The notes: generated by a model not told the origin, from the letters alone. DNA of 64,000 bases from Rhodocyclales bacterium (GCA_016177805.1 JACOUN010000054.1:21613-85612), one strand, 5' to 3'. Shown: positions 34,536 to 44,528, numbered from the stretch's first letter. Numbers and translations are program-made.

Positions 34536-35311
34536 TGATCTCCCTGCTTCGCAACGTTGGCACCTCGTTCCAGCACGCTCTTGAAGAACCGCTGGACAAA
34601 GGGATGAGCCCCGGCGACGGTATCCTGCACCGAAGCGTAACTTACGATGCGGCGCTCGGCCAGCACGGCAACCCTGGTCGACAGCGCCATCAGGGTATCG
34701 ATATCGTGTGTAACCAGCACTATGGTCAGATGCAATCGGCGTTGCAGGCCGCGTATCAGATCCACGAACGAGGCGCTCAGATCCGGGTCCAGGCCCGCGG
34801 TGGGCTCATCCAGCAGCAACAGTTCGGGCTCCAGTGCCAGCGCGCGCGCCAGGGCAACCCGCTTGATCATCCCGCCGGACAACTCCGCAGGCATCAATAG
34901 TGCGTGTTCCGGAGCGAGTTCCACCATGGCCAGCTTGCGTGCCACCAGGTCGCGGATCTCAACGCCGCTGGCTACGCGCAATTCACGCAACGGAAAACCG
35001 ATGTTCTCCGCAACGTTCAACGCCGAAAACAAGGCGCCCTGCTGGAACAACACCCCGAAACGGCGCCGCCGCACGCGCTGTTCCGCCATGTCGCCCGACA
35101 ACAGAGGCTCGCCGAACAGCTTGACCGTGCCGCGATGCGGTCGGGTCAGTCCGATGAGGTGACGCAGCAAAGTGGTCTTGCCGCTCCCCGACCCGCCGAT
35201 CAACGAGACGATCTCACCCTGCTCGACCCGCATCTCCAACCCTTCGTGCACGATGTTGCTGCCGAACCGCGTCGCGATGCCGTGCAGCTCTATGACCGGC
35301 GGCGCCCTCAA
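34529..35311 (-). CDS. mlaF: MlaF-like ABC transporter ATPase
   Basis: 260 residues. Walker A GGSGSGKTT, signature LSGGMIKRVALARAL, Walker B LLLLDEPTAGLDP and a switch His in LVTHD are all present. No ATG is available near the domain start; TTG 35311, overlapping the stop of the permease gene as TTGA, gives LRAPPVIELHGIATRF and is the likely start. It powers the MCE lipid transporter. Confidence 0.9.
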   Translation of the reverse strand: MRAPPVIELHGIATRFGSNIVHEGLEMRVEQGEIVSLIGGSGSGKTTLLRHLIGLTRPHRGTVKLFGEPLLSGDMAEQRVRRRRFGVLFQQGALFSALNVAENIGFPLRELRVASGVEIRDLVARKLAMVELAPEHALLMPAELSGGMIKRVALARALALEPELLLLDEPTAGLDPDLSASFVDLIRGLQRRLHLTIVLVTHDIDTLMALSTRVAVLAERRIVSYASVQDTVAGAHPFVQRFFKSVLERGANVAKQGDQC

Positions 35312-36435
35312 AAAGGTACCCCTATCGAGCGGGTTGCGATTGCGAAGACCGCATCGACCAGGATCACGACCGTGATCGCGGCGACCACCGAAGCCGTGGT
35401 GTTCGCCGACAGGCTCTCGGTATTGGGTTTGACGCGCAGTCCGAAATGGCACGCCACCAGCGCGATCAATACTCCAAAGACGTAGCCCTTGGCGAGCGCG
35501 ATATACAGGTTTGCCAGCGGAACCACGCGCGGCAAGGTATCGATGAAGAAGCCGAAGCTCAGACCGAGCTGCAGCCAGGCCGACACCATGCCACCGAATA
35601 TCGCCGCCGCCGAGGTCCACAGCACCAGCAACGGCATCGCGATCGACAGCGCGATGACCTTGGGCAGCACCAGGCGCAGGCTGGGCGAGATACCCATGGC
35701 GCTGAGCGCATCGATTTCCTCGGTGACCCGCATCACCCCGAGTTGCGCAGTCATCGCCGAACCGGAACGCCCCGCGATCAGCACCGACACCAGCACCGGC
35801 CCCAGTTCCCGGATGATGCCCAGGCCGAGGATGTTGACGATGAACACGTCCGCGCCGTAGGCACGCAACTGCAATGCTGACAGATAGGACAGCGCCACCC
35901 CGATGAGAAAACCCACCAGCGCGGAAACCGGCATGGCCCGCACGCCGACCTTGAACAGGTTGGCCGATATCTCGCGCAACGGCCAGTCGCGCGGGGTCTT
36001 CAGTACGTGGGTCAGATCCAGGACGAGCTGGCCAAACAACTGGACGAAGCCCGACACATGCGAATGAAAGCGCAATGCCGCCCCACCCAGCAGGATCACG
36101 CTATCCACCGGGGTGCGTCGATGCGGGCTCGGCAGTGGTTCGGCGCTGGCACGCGCGACCTCGTCGATCGTCGCTCGCAGCTCGTTTCCCAGCGTAACCG
36201 CGGACGGCCAGCGTTGCTGCCAGATACGCCACAGCAAGGTCGCGCCGAAGCTGTCCAACCGCCCGACGTCGTCCAGTTCCCAGCGCGTGGCGGAACCGGC
36301 TTGCGCTAGCTGACGGCGCAACCGTGCGATATCCGGCGCCAGCATGTGCAGAGTCCAGTCACCCCTGAGGCGCATTGTGCCGTCGCCCAAAGGGTCCATG
36401 GTCGCCGTGGGCTGGTTGTCGGAGCGATCCGGCAT
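35308..36435 (-). CDS. mlaE: MlaE-like ABC permease with N-terminal STAS-like domain
   Basis: 375 residues, longer than canonical MlaE (about 260). The first about 100 residues have no membrane segment and read like a STAS domain (LEL-type pattern WELDDVGRLDSFGATLLWRIWQQ). The rest is the MlaE permease: ELGPVLVSVLIAGRSGSAMTAQLGVMRVTEEIDALSAMGISP. So the STAS partner, separate as MlaB in enterics, is fused here. First gene of mlaE-F-D-lipoprotein, six bases after ppx. Confidence 0.9.
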   Translation of the reverse strand: MPDRSDNQPTATMDPLGDGTMRLRGDWTLHMLAPDIARLRRQLAQAGSATRWELDDVGRLDSFGATLLWRIWQQRWPSAVTLGNELRATIDEVARASAEPLPSPHRRTPVDSVILLGGAALRFHSHVSGFVQLFGQLVLDLTHVLKTPRDWPLREISANLFKVGVRAMPVSALVGFLIGVALSYLSALQLRAYGADVFIVNILGLGIIRELGPVLVSVLIAGRSGSAMTAQLGVMRVTEEIDALSAMGISPSLRLVLPKVIALSIAMPLLVLWTSAAAIFGGMVSAWLQLGLSFGFFIDTLPRVVPLANLYIALAKGYVFGVLIALVACHFGLRVKPNTESLSANTTASVVAAITVVILVDAVFAIATRSIGVPF

Positions 36436-36440
36436 GGCGT

Positions 36441-37940
36441 TCAGGCGGACGGCGATTCGCTACCGGGCGTCTTGATCGCCAGGCCGCGCCCGACCGAAAG
36501 CCACTGTCGCTGCTCTTCTTCGATTGCCGCGATCGTGAGCGGCAGCTTTTTCAGCCACCCTTCACGGACCACCACCGCGAAGCCGTTATCGGTACGGGAA
36601 ATCGAAATCGGCGGCACTCCCCGCCCGTCGCGGGCACGATGAAAGATACAGGCCAGACGCAAACATACGATCAGCATCCAGTCCGGGCTATCCTCTTCCA
36701 GTGCCGCAATACGTGCGAGCTTGCCGCGATGCGCGAGCACGATACGCGCGAGGCGGGCCTGATCCATGCGTGAAAAACCGGGCATGTCGGCGTTGGCCAG
36801 AACATAGGCGCTGTGCTTGTGGTAGCTCGAATGGGCGACCGAGATGCCAATCTCGTGCAGACGCGCGGCCCAGGCCAGAAACAGCCGATCCGGGTGTTCC
36901 TTGTCCACCGCGCCGGGATCAAGGCAGGTCAGCAGATGGCAAGCGGTCTCGGCCACCGCGTCAGCCTGAGCGACATCAACCTGGTAACGCGACATGAACC
37001 CGGACACCGTCGCATCGCGCAGGTCGTGGTGGTGGTAGCGTCCCAGCAAGTCGTACAGCACGCCAAGACGCAGCGCTCCTTCGGAAAATGTCATGTGTTT
37101 CAATCCGAACTCCTTGAACACCGCGGACATGATGGCAAACCCACCCAGCAGCACCGGCATGCGGTCGCCCTTCACCGCCGCCAGATCCAGCCGATCCAGC
37201 CGGCCCGCGCGCAGCAATTCGATGCGCAGCTTTTCCAGGCCTTCGAGACAGATCCCGTTTTCGGACAGTCCATTCTGTTCCAGCACATCGACCAGCGCCT
37301 TGGCCGAGCCGCTGGAGCCGACCGCCACCTCCCAGCCGACTTCCCGGTACGCGTGTGCAATGGCCTGCAACTCGCGCCGCGCCGCGAGTTCCGCCTCCTT
37401 GAGGCTGCGCTTGTCGATACGCCCATCAGGAAAGTAGCGCAGGCTGAAGCTGACACAGCCCATGTACAGGGACTCCAGCATCAGCGGCTGGAAGCTGCGA
37501 CCAATGATGAACTCTGTCGATCCACCCCCGATGTCGACCACCAGTTGTTGCCGATGCGGATCGGGCAGCGTGTGCGCCACGCCGACGTAGATCAGACGTG
37601 CCTCCTCGCGACCCGCGATGACCTCGATCGGCACGCCCAGCGCCGCTTCGGCCTTGAGCAGGAACTGCGGCGCGTTCTTCGCCACGCGCAAGGTGTTGGT
37701 GGCCACGGCGCGTACCGAATCCGGACCGAAGCCCTGCAGCCGTTCGTTGAAGCGACGCAGCGCATCGAGCCCGCGCTGCTGCGCGGCCAGATCGAGCAGT
37801 TTGCCGTCCGAGAGGCCCGCCGCCAGTCGCACCGGTTCCTTGAGGCCATCGAGCGGATATATCTGATCGTTGACGATCCGCCCGACCTGCAGGCGGAAAC
37901 TGTTGGAACCCAGATCAATCGCAGCGATCAGTTCATGCAT
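36441..37940 (-). CDS. ppx: Exopolyphosphatase / GppA-family phosphatase
   Basis: 499 residues. ASKHA phosphatase domain with IAAIDLGSNSFRLQVGRI and the phosphate-binding loop DIGGGSTEFIIG, followed by an HD-type C-terminal domain (RLHEIGISVAHSSYHKHSAYVLANADMPGFS). It degrades polyphosphate and perhaps pppGpp. Divergent from ppk, the classical pairing. ATG 37940 gives the family N-terminus. Confidence 0.93.
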   Translation of the reverse strand: MHELIAAIDLGSNSFRLQVGRIVNDQIYPLDGLKEPVRLAAGLSDGKLLDLAAQQRGLDALRRFNERLQGFGPDSVRAVATNTLRVAKNAPQFLLKAEAALGVPIEVIAGREEARLIYVGVAHTLPDPHRQQLVVDIGGGSTEFIIGRSFQPLMLESLYMGCVSFSLRYFPDGRIDKRSLKEAELAARRELQAIAHAYREVGWEVAVGSSGSAKALVDVLEQNGLSENGICLEGLEKLRIELLRAGRLDRLDLAAVKGDRMPVLLGGFAIMSAVFKEFGLKHMTFSEGALRLGVLYDLLGRYHHHDLRDATVSGFMSRYQVDVAQADAVAETACHLLTCLDPGAVDKEHPDRLFLAWAARLHEIGISVAHSSYHKHSAYVLANADMPGFSRMDQARLARIVLAHRGKLARIAALEEDSPDWMLIVCLRLACIFHRARDGRGVPPISISRTDNGFAVVVREGWLKKLPLTIAAIEEEQRQWLSVGRGLAIKTPGSESPSA

Positions 37941-38187
37941 GACATGGGGTGTGGTGCAGTGATAGGTGCGAAGCATTCTATCAGCCTGTTACGGCTGGAT
38001 ACGGATCGAATGGAACCAAGCCTGCGAGATACGAGTCAGCACCGCCTCGGCACCGTTGGCTTATCCCTGCGACACCACTCGGGTATGCTGCGTAATATGT
38101 CCTTCATGTTGTAATGCGAAAATCGTCCGAATAACAACCGTCGTTGCGCATTGCCAAGCCATGGGCGCAACCCGCATAGGTAAACAG

Positions 38188-40272
38188 ATGAGAGCCCCTG
38201 AACGCGTCGCTCCCCAGTTCCCGACCGAGCACTTCTTCAATCGGGAGCTGTCACAGCTGCGCTTCCATCGGCGCGTGCTCAACCAGGCCGCGGACAAGAA
38301 GGTGCCGTTGCTGGAGCGGCTGCGCTTTTTGTGCATCGTGTCGAGCAATCTGGATGAATTCTTCGAGATCCGGGTGTCCGGCATCAAGGAACAGATACGC
38401 CTGGGTAGCCGCGGGGTCGGCTCGGATGGCCTGCAGGCGGCGGAGTTGCTCGACCGGGTGAGCAAGGAAGTCCACGGCATCATCGCCGACCAGTACGAAC
38501 TGCTCAACGCCGAGATCCTGCCCGCGCTCGAACAGGAAGGCATCGTGTTCCTGCGCCGCAGCCTGTGGAATGAGGCCCAACGCGCCTGGATCAAGGATTA
38601 CTTCGATCGCGAAGTCAATCCGGTACTCACCCCGATCGGGCTCGATCCCGCACACCCGTTTCCACGGGTGCTTAACAAGAGCCTGAACTTCGCAATCGAA
38701 CTCGAAGGCCGTGACGCCTTCGGGCGCGACTCCGGCGCAGCCATCGTCCAGGCACCGCGCGCCCTGCCACGCGTGATCCGGCTGCCCAAGGACATCAGCG
38801 ACCATGAATACACCTTCGTATTCCTGTCGTCGGTCCTGCACGTGCATGTCGACCAGCTCTTTTCCGGCATGCGCGTGCTGGGCTGCTACCAGTTCCGCGT
38901 CACGCGCAACTCCGATCTGTTTGTCGACGAAGAAGAGGTCAAGGACCTGCGCGCCTCGCTCAAGGGCGAGTTGCAGCAACGCCACTTCGGAGACACGGTC
39001 CGCCTGGAAGTGGCGGACACCTGCTCCGAGAAAATGGAAGCCTTCCTGCTGCAGCAGTTCCTGCTCACGCGGCGCGATCTGTATTCCACCCCTGGCATCG
39101 TCAACCTGGTGCGCCTGATGCAGGTGCCCGACTGGGTGTCGCGTCCGGATCTGACCTATCCGTCGTTCCTGCCGGGCATCCCCAAGGGCCTGGACAAGAA
39201 ACAGGACATGTTCGCGGCGATCCGGCGTCAGGACATCCTGCTGCACCACCCATATCAGAGCTTTGCGCCGGTCATCCAGTTGCTGCGCAGCGCGGCGGAC
39301 GATCCGCAGGTGCTAGCAATCAAGATGACCGTGTATCGCACCGGCTCGGAATCGGTGCTGATGGAACACCTGGAACGCGCCGCGCAGAAGGGCAAGGAAG
39401 TCACGGTGGTGCTCGAACTGATGGCGCGTTTCGATGAAGAAGCCAACATCGCGCTCGCCAACCGTCTCGAAGAGGTCGGCGCGCACGTGGTGTACGGCGT
39501 GTTCGGCTACAAGACCCACGCCAAGCTCCTGATGTTCGTGCGTCGCGAAGAAGGCCGGCTGCGTCGTTATGTGCACCTGGGCACGGGCAATTACCATCCG
39601 CGCACCACCCGTTCCTACACCGATTTCGGACTGCTCACCTGCAACGAGGAAATTGGCGACGACGTGGCCGAAGTCTTCAAACAGCTCACCGGCCTCGGCC
39701 AGGCCACCACGCTCAAGCACCTATGGCAGGCGCCCTTTACCCTGCATCGCAACGTGGTTGCGGCAATCAACGCCGAAGCCGACGCGGCGCGCGCCGGGAA
39801 GAAGAGCCGCATCATGGTCAAGATGAATGCGTTGCTGGAGGCCGAAACCATAGAAGCGCTGTATGCGGCCTCGCAGGCGGGGGTGCCGATCGACCTGATC
39901 ATACGGGGCGCCTGCGCCCTCAAACCAGGGGTCGTGGGGCTGTCCGAGAACATCCGGGTGCGCTCGGTGGTGGGACGATTCCTCGAACACCACCGCATTT
40001 TCATGTTCCACGCCGGTGGCGAACAAAAAGTGTATCTGTCGAGCGCCGACTGGATGGACCGCAACTTCTTCCGCCGCATCGAAGTCGCGTTCCCGGTGCT
40101 CGATCAGCGCCTCAAGCGACGGGTGATCCGCGAAGGCCTGCGTGCCTACCTGGCCGACAACAGCCAGTCCTGGGACATGCTGGAAGACGGCCGCTACCGT
40201 CGTCGCGCCTCGCGCGGCATGAAGCGCTCGGCACAGTTGATGTTGCTCTCGGATCTGGCAACGAATAGCTAG
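38188..40272 (+). CDS. ppk1: Polyphosphate kinase 1
   Basis: 694 residues, the normal PPK1 length. N-terminal FNRELSQLRFHRRVLNQA, catalytic phospho-His region VVYGVFGYKTHAKLLMFVRREEG, then HLGTGNYHPRTTRSYTDFGLLT and a second His in HHRIFMFHAGGEQKVYLSSADWMDRN. It polymerises ATP phosphate into polyphosphate. ATG 38188 is preferred over ATG 38161. The stop codon TAG lies inside the left arm of the repeat element that follows. Confidence 0.95.
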   Translation: MRAPERVAPQFPTEHFFNRELSQLRFHRRVLNQAADKKVPLLERLRFLCIVSSNLDEFFEIRVSGIKEQIRLGSRGVGSDGLQAAELLDRVSKEVHGIIADQYELLNAEILPALEQEGIVFLRRSLWNEAQRAWIKDYFDREVNPVLTPIGLDPAHPFPRVLNKSLNFAIELEGRDAFGRDSGAAIVQAPRALPRVIRLPKDISDHEYTFVFLSSVLHVHVDQLFSGMRVLGCYQFRVTRNSDLFVDEEEVKDLRASLKGELQQRHFGDTVRLEVADTCSEKMEAFLLQQFLLTRRDLYSTPGIVNLVRLMQVPDWVSRPDLTYPSFLPGIPKGLDKKQDMFAAIRRQDILLHHPYQSFAPVIQLLRSAADDPQVLAIKMTVYRTGSESVLMEHLERAAQKGKEVTVVLELMARFDEEANIALANRLEEVGAHVVYGVFGYKTHAKLLMFVRREEGRLRRYVHLGTGNYHPRTTRSYTDFGLLTCNEEIGDDVAEVFKQLTGLGQATTLKHLWQAPFTLHRNVVAAINAEADAARAGKKSRIMVKMNALLEAETIEALYAASQAGVPIDLIIRGACALKPGVVGLSENIRVRSVVGRFLEHHRIFMFHAGGEQKVYLSSADWMDRNFFRRIEVAFPVLDQRLKRRVIREGLRAYLADNSQSWDMLEDGRYRRRASRGMKRSAQLMLLSDLATNS

Positions 40273-40435
40273 TGGTCTGCTTCGCAAATACCGAAACACG
40301 AAAACGCGTCTTGTGGCGCATGGCTGCGTTGCTCATCCTCGCAATAGTTACGACTATTGCTGCGGTTCGCGCCTTGCCCTGCACCTCAAACCATCGTTTT
40401 CGTCATGTTCCTTGATTTGCGAAGCAGACCACTAG
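40269..40435. repeat. MITE-like intergenic element with 21-bp terminal inverted repeats
   Basis: A 167-base element whose ends, 40269-40289 and 40415-40435, are perfect inverted copies (CTAGTGGTCTGCTTCGCAAA and onward). A second, imperfect inner pair is built on CGAAAACG / CGTTTTCG. The centre holds the hairpin GCAATAGT-TACG-ACTATTGC. No open frame of coding character lies inside. The left end includes the ppk stop codon. It shares internal blocks with the repeat at 5479-5574. It may be a mobile non-autonomous element or an RNA-level palindrome. Confidence 0.82.
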
Positions 40436-40462
40436 CCTCCGGGCAGGCGACGCGGGCCGCGC

Positions 40463-42664
40463 TCAGCGGCGCCGCGCATCGATCACGTCGGGCACTTCAC
40501 AGATCAACGCAGTCGCCCGCTGGATCTGGGCCGCGCCACTGACTTCAAGAGTAAAGCGCATGTAGGCTTTGCCCTTCTTGGTCAGCGAATTGGCGCCAGT
40601 CACGTTGAGCTTCTCGCGCGACAGCACCTCCGAGATATCACGCAGCAATCCCTGCCGGTCCATCGCTTCGACCATGATGTCGACCGAAAACACGGATTGC
40701 GGCCCCTTGAACGCATCGCCCCCCCAAGTCGCCTCTATCACCCGTTCAGGCTGCCGTTCGACCAGGCGCCGGAAGTCCTTGCAGTCGACACGATGTATCG
40801 ACACCCCCCGCCCCCGCGTCACGAATCCCTTGATCGCGTCGGGTGGCGCCGGTTTGCAGCAGCGGCTGAGGGAAGTCATGAGCTTGCCCACGCCGACCAC
40901 CAGCACCTTGCCACTCGTGTCCCCCGAACGGCTGCGCCCCAGCACGATTTCCGGTTCGGACTCGGCAGATGGGGGCGCGTCCGGCGCGCGCAGGCCGATC
41001 TGCACCGCCCGTGGCCCGACCTCACCCCGCCCGGCGGCGACGAACATCGCCTCGGCCGACTTGAACCCGAGCCGACCCGCAAGCTCGTCGATGTTGGCCT
41101 GGGACTGCCCCTCGCGCTGCATCTCACGGGTCACGAAGCTGCGTCCGCGCGTCAGCAACTCCGCCTCTTCGAGCTGGCTGAAGTACTGCTTGATCTTGGT
41201 GCGGGCGCGGCTCGTCGCGATGTAACCCAGCTGCGGGTTGAGCCAGTCGCGCGACGGTCCGCCTTCCTTGACCGTCGTGATCTCCACCGTCTGCCCGCTT
41301 TCCAGGCGCGTGTTGAGCGGCACCAGGTGTCCGTCGACCTTGGCGCCACGACAACGGTGCCCAAGCTCGGTATGCAGGCGGTAGGCAAAATCGATGGGCG
41401 TGGCGCCGGCGCGCAAGTCGATCACACGCCCCTGCGGCGTCAACAAATAGAGGGTGTCGTCGAGCGAGGCGCGCTTGAACTGTTCGACCCACTCGGCCGA
41501 ATCCGCGACCTCGTCGCGCCACGACAACAGGCTGCGCAGCAACGCGATCTTCTCGTCGTAGTCACCCGCGTGACCACTGCCTTCCTTGTAACGCCAGTGC
41601 GCGGCCACCCCCAGTTCGGCGTGGCGATGCATGTCTTGGGTGCGGATCTGCACTTCCAGCGAACGCCCGTCCTCGGCATACACCGCCGTGTGCAACGACT
41701 GGTAGTTGTTGCCTTTGGGTCGGCTGATGTAGTCATCGTATTCGGCGGGAATCGGTTGCCAGATACGATTGACGATATCGAGCACGGTGTAGCAATCCTG
41801 CACCCGGTCAACCAGTACGCGCACCGCGCGGATGTCGTAGATGCGCGAAAAATCCACCTTCTTGCCGCGCATCTTGTTGTAGATGCTGTAAATGTGCTTG
41901 GGGCGCCCCTGGATCTCGGCCGTGATCCCGACTGCGGCAAGCTCGCTCCGGAGCCTCTCGATGGCCGCGCGGATGAACGCCTCGCGCTCCGAACGCCGCT
42001 CGTCCAGCATCCTGGCGATGCGTTTGTAGGTGTCCGGCTCAAGAAAACGGAACGACAGATCCTCAAGCTCCCACTTGAGCTGCCACACGCCCAGACGGTT
42101 GGCCAGCGGTGCGTAGATGTCCTGGCTCTCGCGCGCCACCTCCGCACGGCGCGGCACATCGTGTTCGGTGTAGTAGCGCAGGGTCTGGGTGCGTGAGGCG
42201 AGACGCAGCAGCACCACGCGGATGTCGGCGACCATCGCCAGCAACATCTTGCGCAACACTTCGGTATGAGCGCGTACTTCAGGCGCACTCGCACTGGCGG
42301 CCATGCGCGTGAGCGGGCGCAGGCCGTTGAGCCTCACCAAGCCATCCACCAGACTGGCGACGACCGGGCCGAAGCGCCGCTCCAGCAACGGGTGAGCATC
42401 GCGAACATGATCCCCGAGCGCAAACAGCAGCGCCGCGACCCGGGTTGACGCATCAAGGCGCAGTGACGCGCATATCAGCGCCATGCCCAGAGCATGGCTC
42501 ATGGTCTGCTCCCCGGTGCCGAGCGTGCTCTGCTGATAACTATCCCGGGCCAGCACGAGCGCGGCATCGACCAACCCCTGATCTTCAGGGGACAGCCCTT
42601 CCGCCAGCAAGGAGGTGGGGGGTGCCGCGTCATCGCGCGGGACGGCATGGGTAACGGAAACCAT
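40463..42664 (-). CDS. relA: (p)ppGpp synthetase RelA
   Basis: 733 residues: a hydrolase-like domain, synthetase domain, TGS, a helical/zinc-finger region and ACT. The HD signature expected of an active hydrolase is lost (LLFALGDH in place of an HDxxED-type motif). The synthetase has SRIYDIRAVRVLV and EYDDYISRPKGNNYQSLHTAV, where the acidic E-x-DD matches synthetase-only RelA and not SpoT. The TGS reads LTPQGRVIDLRAGATPIDFAYRLHTELGH. It should be a ribosome-linked ppGpp synthetase, implying a separate SpoT elsewhere. Confidence 0.93.
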   Translation of the reverse strand: MVSVTHAVPRDDAAPPTSLLAEGLSPEDQGLVDAALVLARDSYQQSTLGTGEQTMSHALGMALICASLRLDASTRVAALLFALGDHVRDAHPLLERRFGPVVASLVDGLVRLNGLRPLTRMAASASAPEVRAHTEVLRKMLLAMVADIRVVLLRLASRTQTLRYYTEHDVPRRAEVARESQDIYAPLANRLGVWQLKWELEDLSFRFLEPDTYKRIARMLDERRSEREAFIRAAIERLRSELAAVGITAEIQGRPKHIYSIYNKMRGKKVDFSRIYDIRAVRVLVDRVQDCYTVLDIVNRIWQPIPAEYDDYISRPKGNNYQSLHTAVYAEDGRSLEVQIRTQDMHRHAELGVAAHWRYKEGSGHAGDYDEKIALLRSLLSWRDEVADSAEWVEQFKRASLDDTLYLLTPQGRVIDLRAGATPIDFAYRLHTELGHRCRGAKVDGHLVPLNTRLESGQTVEITTVKEGGPSRDWLNPQLGYIATSRARTKIKQYFSQLEEAELLTRGRSFVTREMQREGQSQANIDELAGRLGFKSAEAMFVAAGRGEVGPRAVQIGLRAPDAPPSAESEPEIVLGRSRSGDTSGKVLVVGVGKLMTSLSRCCKPAPPDAIKGFVTRGRGVSIHRVDCKDFRRLVERQPERVIEATWGGDAFKGPQSVFSVDIMVEAMDRQGLLRDISEVLSREKLNVTGANSLTKKGKAYMRFTLEVSGAAQIQRATALICEVPDVIDARRR

Positions 42665-42756
42665 ACCGGCAATTATCCCACATCGGCACTGGCGCACACG
42701 GTCGCGCGCAGTCCGCCGGTGTGCCATCATCGGGGCTCCAAACGACAACCATCGCC

Positions 42757-43644
42757 ATGCGCGGACACTACGCCAACCCCTATCTGCTACTTACCCTGAC
42801 CTCGCTGTTCTGGTCGGGCAACATGGTGATCGCACGCGGCATCCATGAATCGGTACCGCCGTTCACCCTCGCCTTCTGGCGCTGGGCGATCGCGCTGGTG
42901 CTGGTGCTGCCGTTTGCGCTGCCCCACCTGCGCGGCCAGTGGCCCCAACTCAAGCGACACTGGCTCGCTCTGCTCGTTCTCGGCGTCCTCAGCGTCGGCT
43001 GCTACAACACCTTCGTATATGTGGCGCTGCAGTACACCAGCGCGACCAGCGCCACCATGCTCAACTCCTTCATACCGGTGGCCACCATCGCGTTTGCCTA
43101 CCTGCTGCTCGGCAAGCGCCTGAGTCGTATCGAAGCGGCGGGGGCGCTGCTGTCACTGCTCGGGGTGCTGACCATCGTCGCACGCGGCGACATCGATACC
43201 CTGCTCGGGCTGCAACTGAACAGCGGCGACGTGTGGATGATGCTTGCGGTGCTGACCTGGGGCCTGTACACCGTCGGACTCAAGTGGCGCCCGCAGAGCG
43301 TGCACCCCATGCTGTTGCTGGCCGCACTGACCGTCATCGGAGTCGCGATGCTGGTCCCGCTCTATGTGTGGGAGATTCTGGAAGGTCAGACCATCCTGTC
43401 TTCGACGGCCACTTGGGTCGGCATCCTCTACATCGGCGTATTTCCCGGATTTGTCGGCTACGTGTTCTACAACGCCGGGATCGCAGCGGTGGGCCCCAGC
43501 CGGGGGGCGCTGTTCATCCACCTGATGCCGGTGTTCGGTACCCTGCTGGCCATCGTATTTCTGGGCGAACAACCACTGTGGTTCCATTACGCTGGTATCG
43601 CCATGGTGTTTGCAGGGATCTTCCTGACAACGCTGAAAACATGA
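42757..43644 (+). CDS. EamA/DMT-family transporter
   Basis: 295 residues with ten hydrophobic helices arranged as two EamA repeats (SLFWSGNMVIARGIHESVPPFTLAFWRW in the first; LTWGLYTVGLKWRPQ in the second). Members export metabolites or amino acids; the substrate is unknown. Divergent from relA and overlapping mtfA by ATGA. Confidence 0.88.
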   Translation: MRGHYANPYLLLTLTSLFWSGNMVIARGIHESVPPFTLAFWRWAIALVLVLPFALPHLRGQWPQLKRHWLALLVLGVLSVGCYNTFVYVALQYTSATSATMLNSFIPVATIAFAYLLLGKRLSRIEAAGALLSLLGVLTIVARGDIDTLLGLQLNSGDVWMMLAVLTWGLYTVGLKWRPQSVHPMLLLAALTVIGVAMLVPLYVWEILEGQTILSSTATWVGILYIGVFPGFVGYVFYNAGIAAVGPSRGALFIHLMPVFGTLLAIVFLGEQPLWFHYAGIAMVFAGIFLTTLKT

Positions 43645-44465
43645 TCACCCGCCTGCTCGAACAACTACGCCGGCTCTGGCATGAACGTGGCGAACCGCCC
43701 AGCCCGCCCGACCCCGCGCTGTGGAACAAGGTAGAAGCCGACCTGCCCTTTCTTGACCGACTGACCATCGCCGAGCGCCGCCGGCTACGCGAGCTGGCGC
43801 TGCGTTTTCTCGCCGAGAAAGAGTTTCACGGCGCCAATGGTTTCGCGCTGAGCGACGAGATTCTGCTTTCCATCGCGCTGCAGGCCTGCCTGCCAATACT
43901 GAACATCGGTCTTGACGCATATCATGGCTGGATCGGTGTGGTTGTCTATTCTGGCGACTTCATCGTTCCACGCACCGAAATGGATGAGGCCGGGATCGTG
44001 CACGAATACGACGACGTGGTGCTGGGCGAAGCCTGGAGCAACGGGCCTGTACTGCTGTCGTGGCACACCGACACGCCAACCAATGAGCACATCAACGTGG
44101 TCATACACGAATTTGCACACAAACTGGACATGGTGAACGGCGAGGCGGACGGCTTCCCCGCCCTGCCCCCGGACATGTCGCGCGGCGAGTGGGGCCTAGC
44201 ATTCAATCAAGCCTATACGACGCTGTGCGAACAACTGGACGCCGGAGAACCCGTAGCGCTTGATCCCTACGCGGCCGACCATCCGGCCGAGTTCTTCGCC
44301 GTGGCTTGCGAAGCATTCTTTGACGCGCCGGAACAGTTGCGTGCCGCTTTCCCGGATGTCTATGCGCAACTGCGCCGCTATTTCCGTCAGGACCCAGCCG
44401 CGTCCAGCCTGGCAGACACCCCTGCTGGCGAACACGCCGCCACCAAACGCGTCAAACCGACATGA
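43641..44465 (+). CDS. mtfA: MtfA-type zinc-dependent peptidase
   Basis: 274 residues. The zinc motif HEFAHKLD lies near residue 155 and a later glutamate in HPAEFFAVACEAFFDAPEQL completes the gluzincin-like site. In enterics MtfA binds the repressor Mlc and regulates glucose uptake; here the partner is unknown. Begins in the ATGA overlap with the transporter gene. Confidence 0.9.
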   Translation: MITRLLEQLRRLWHERGEPPSPPDPALWNKVEADLPFLDRLTIAERRRLRELALRFLAEKEFHGANGFALSDEILLSIALQACLPILNIGLDAYHGWIGVVVYSGDFIVPRTEMDEAGIVHEYDDVVLGEAWSNGPVLLSWHTDTPTNEHINVVIHEFAHKLDMVNGEADGFPALPPDMSRGEWGLAFNQAYTTLCEQLDAGEPVALDPYAADHPAEFFAVACEAFFDAPEQLRAAFPDVYAQLRRYFRQDPAASSLADTPAGEHAATKRVKPT

Positions 44466-44528
44466 CGTCGCTAGCGTGACACGCGCAAGCGCAGGAAAGC
44501 CGCCCCACAACCCAAGTCACCACCCAAA

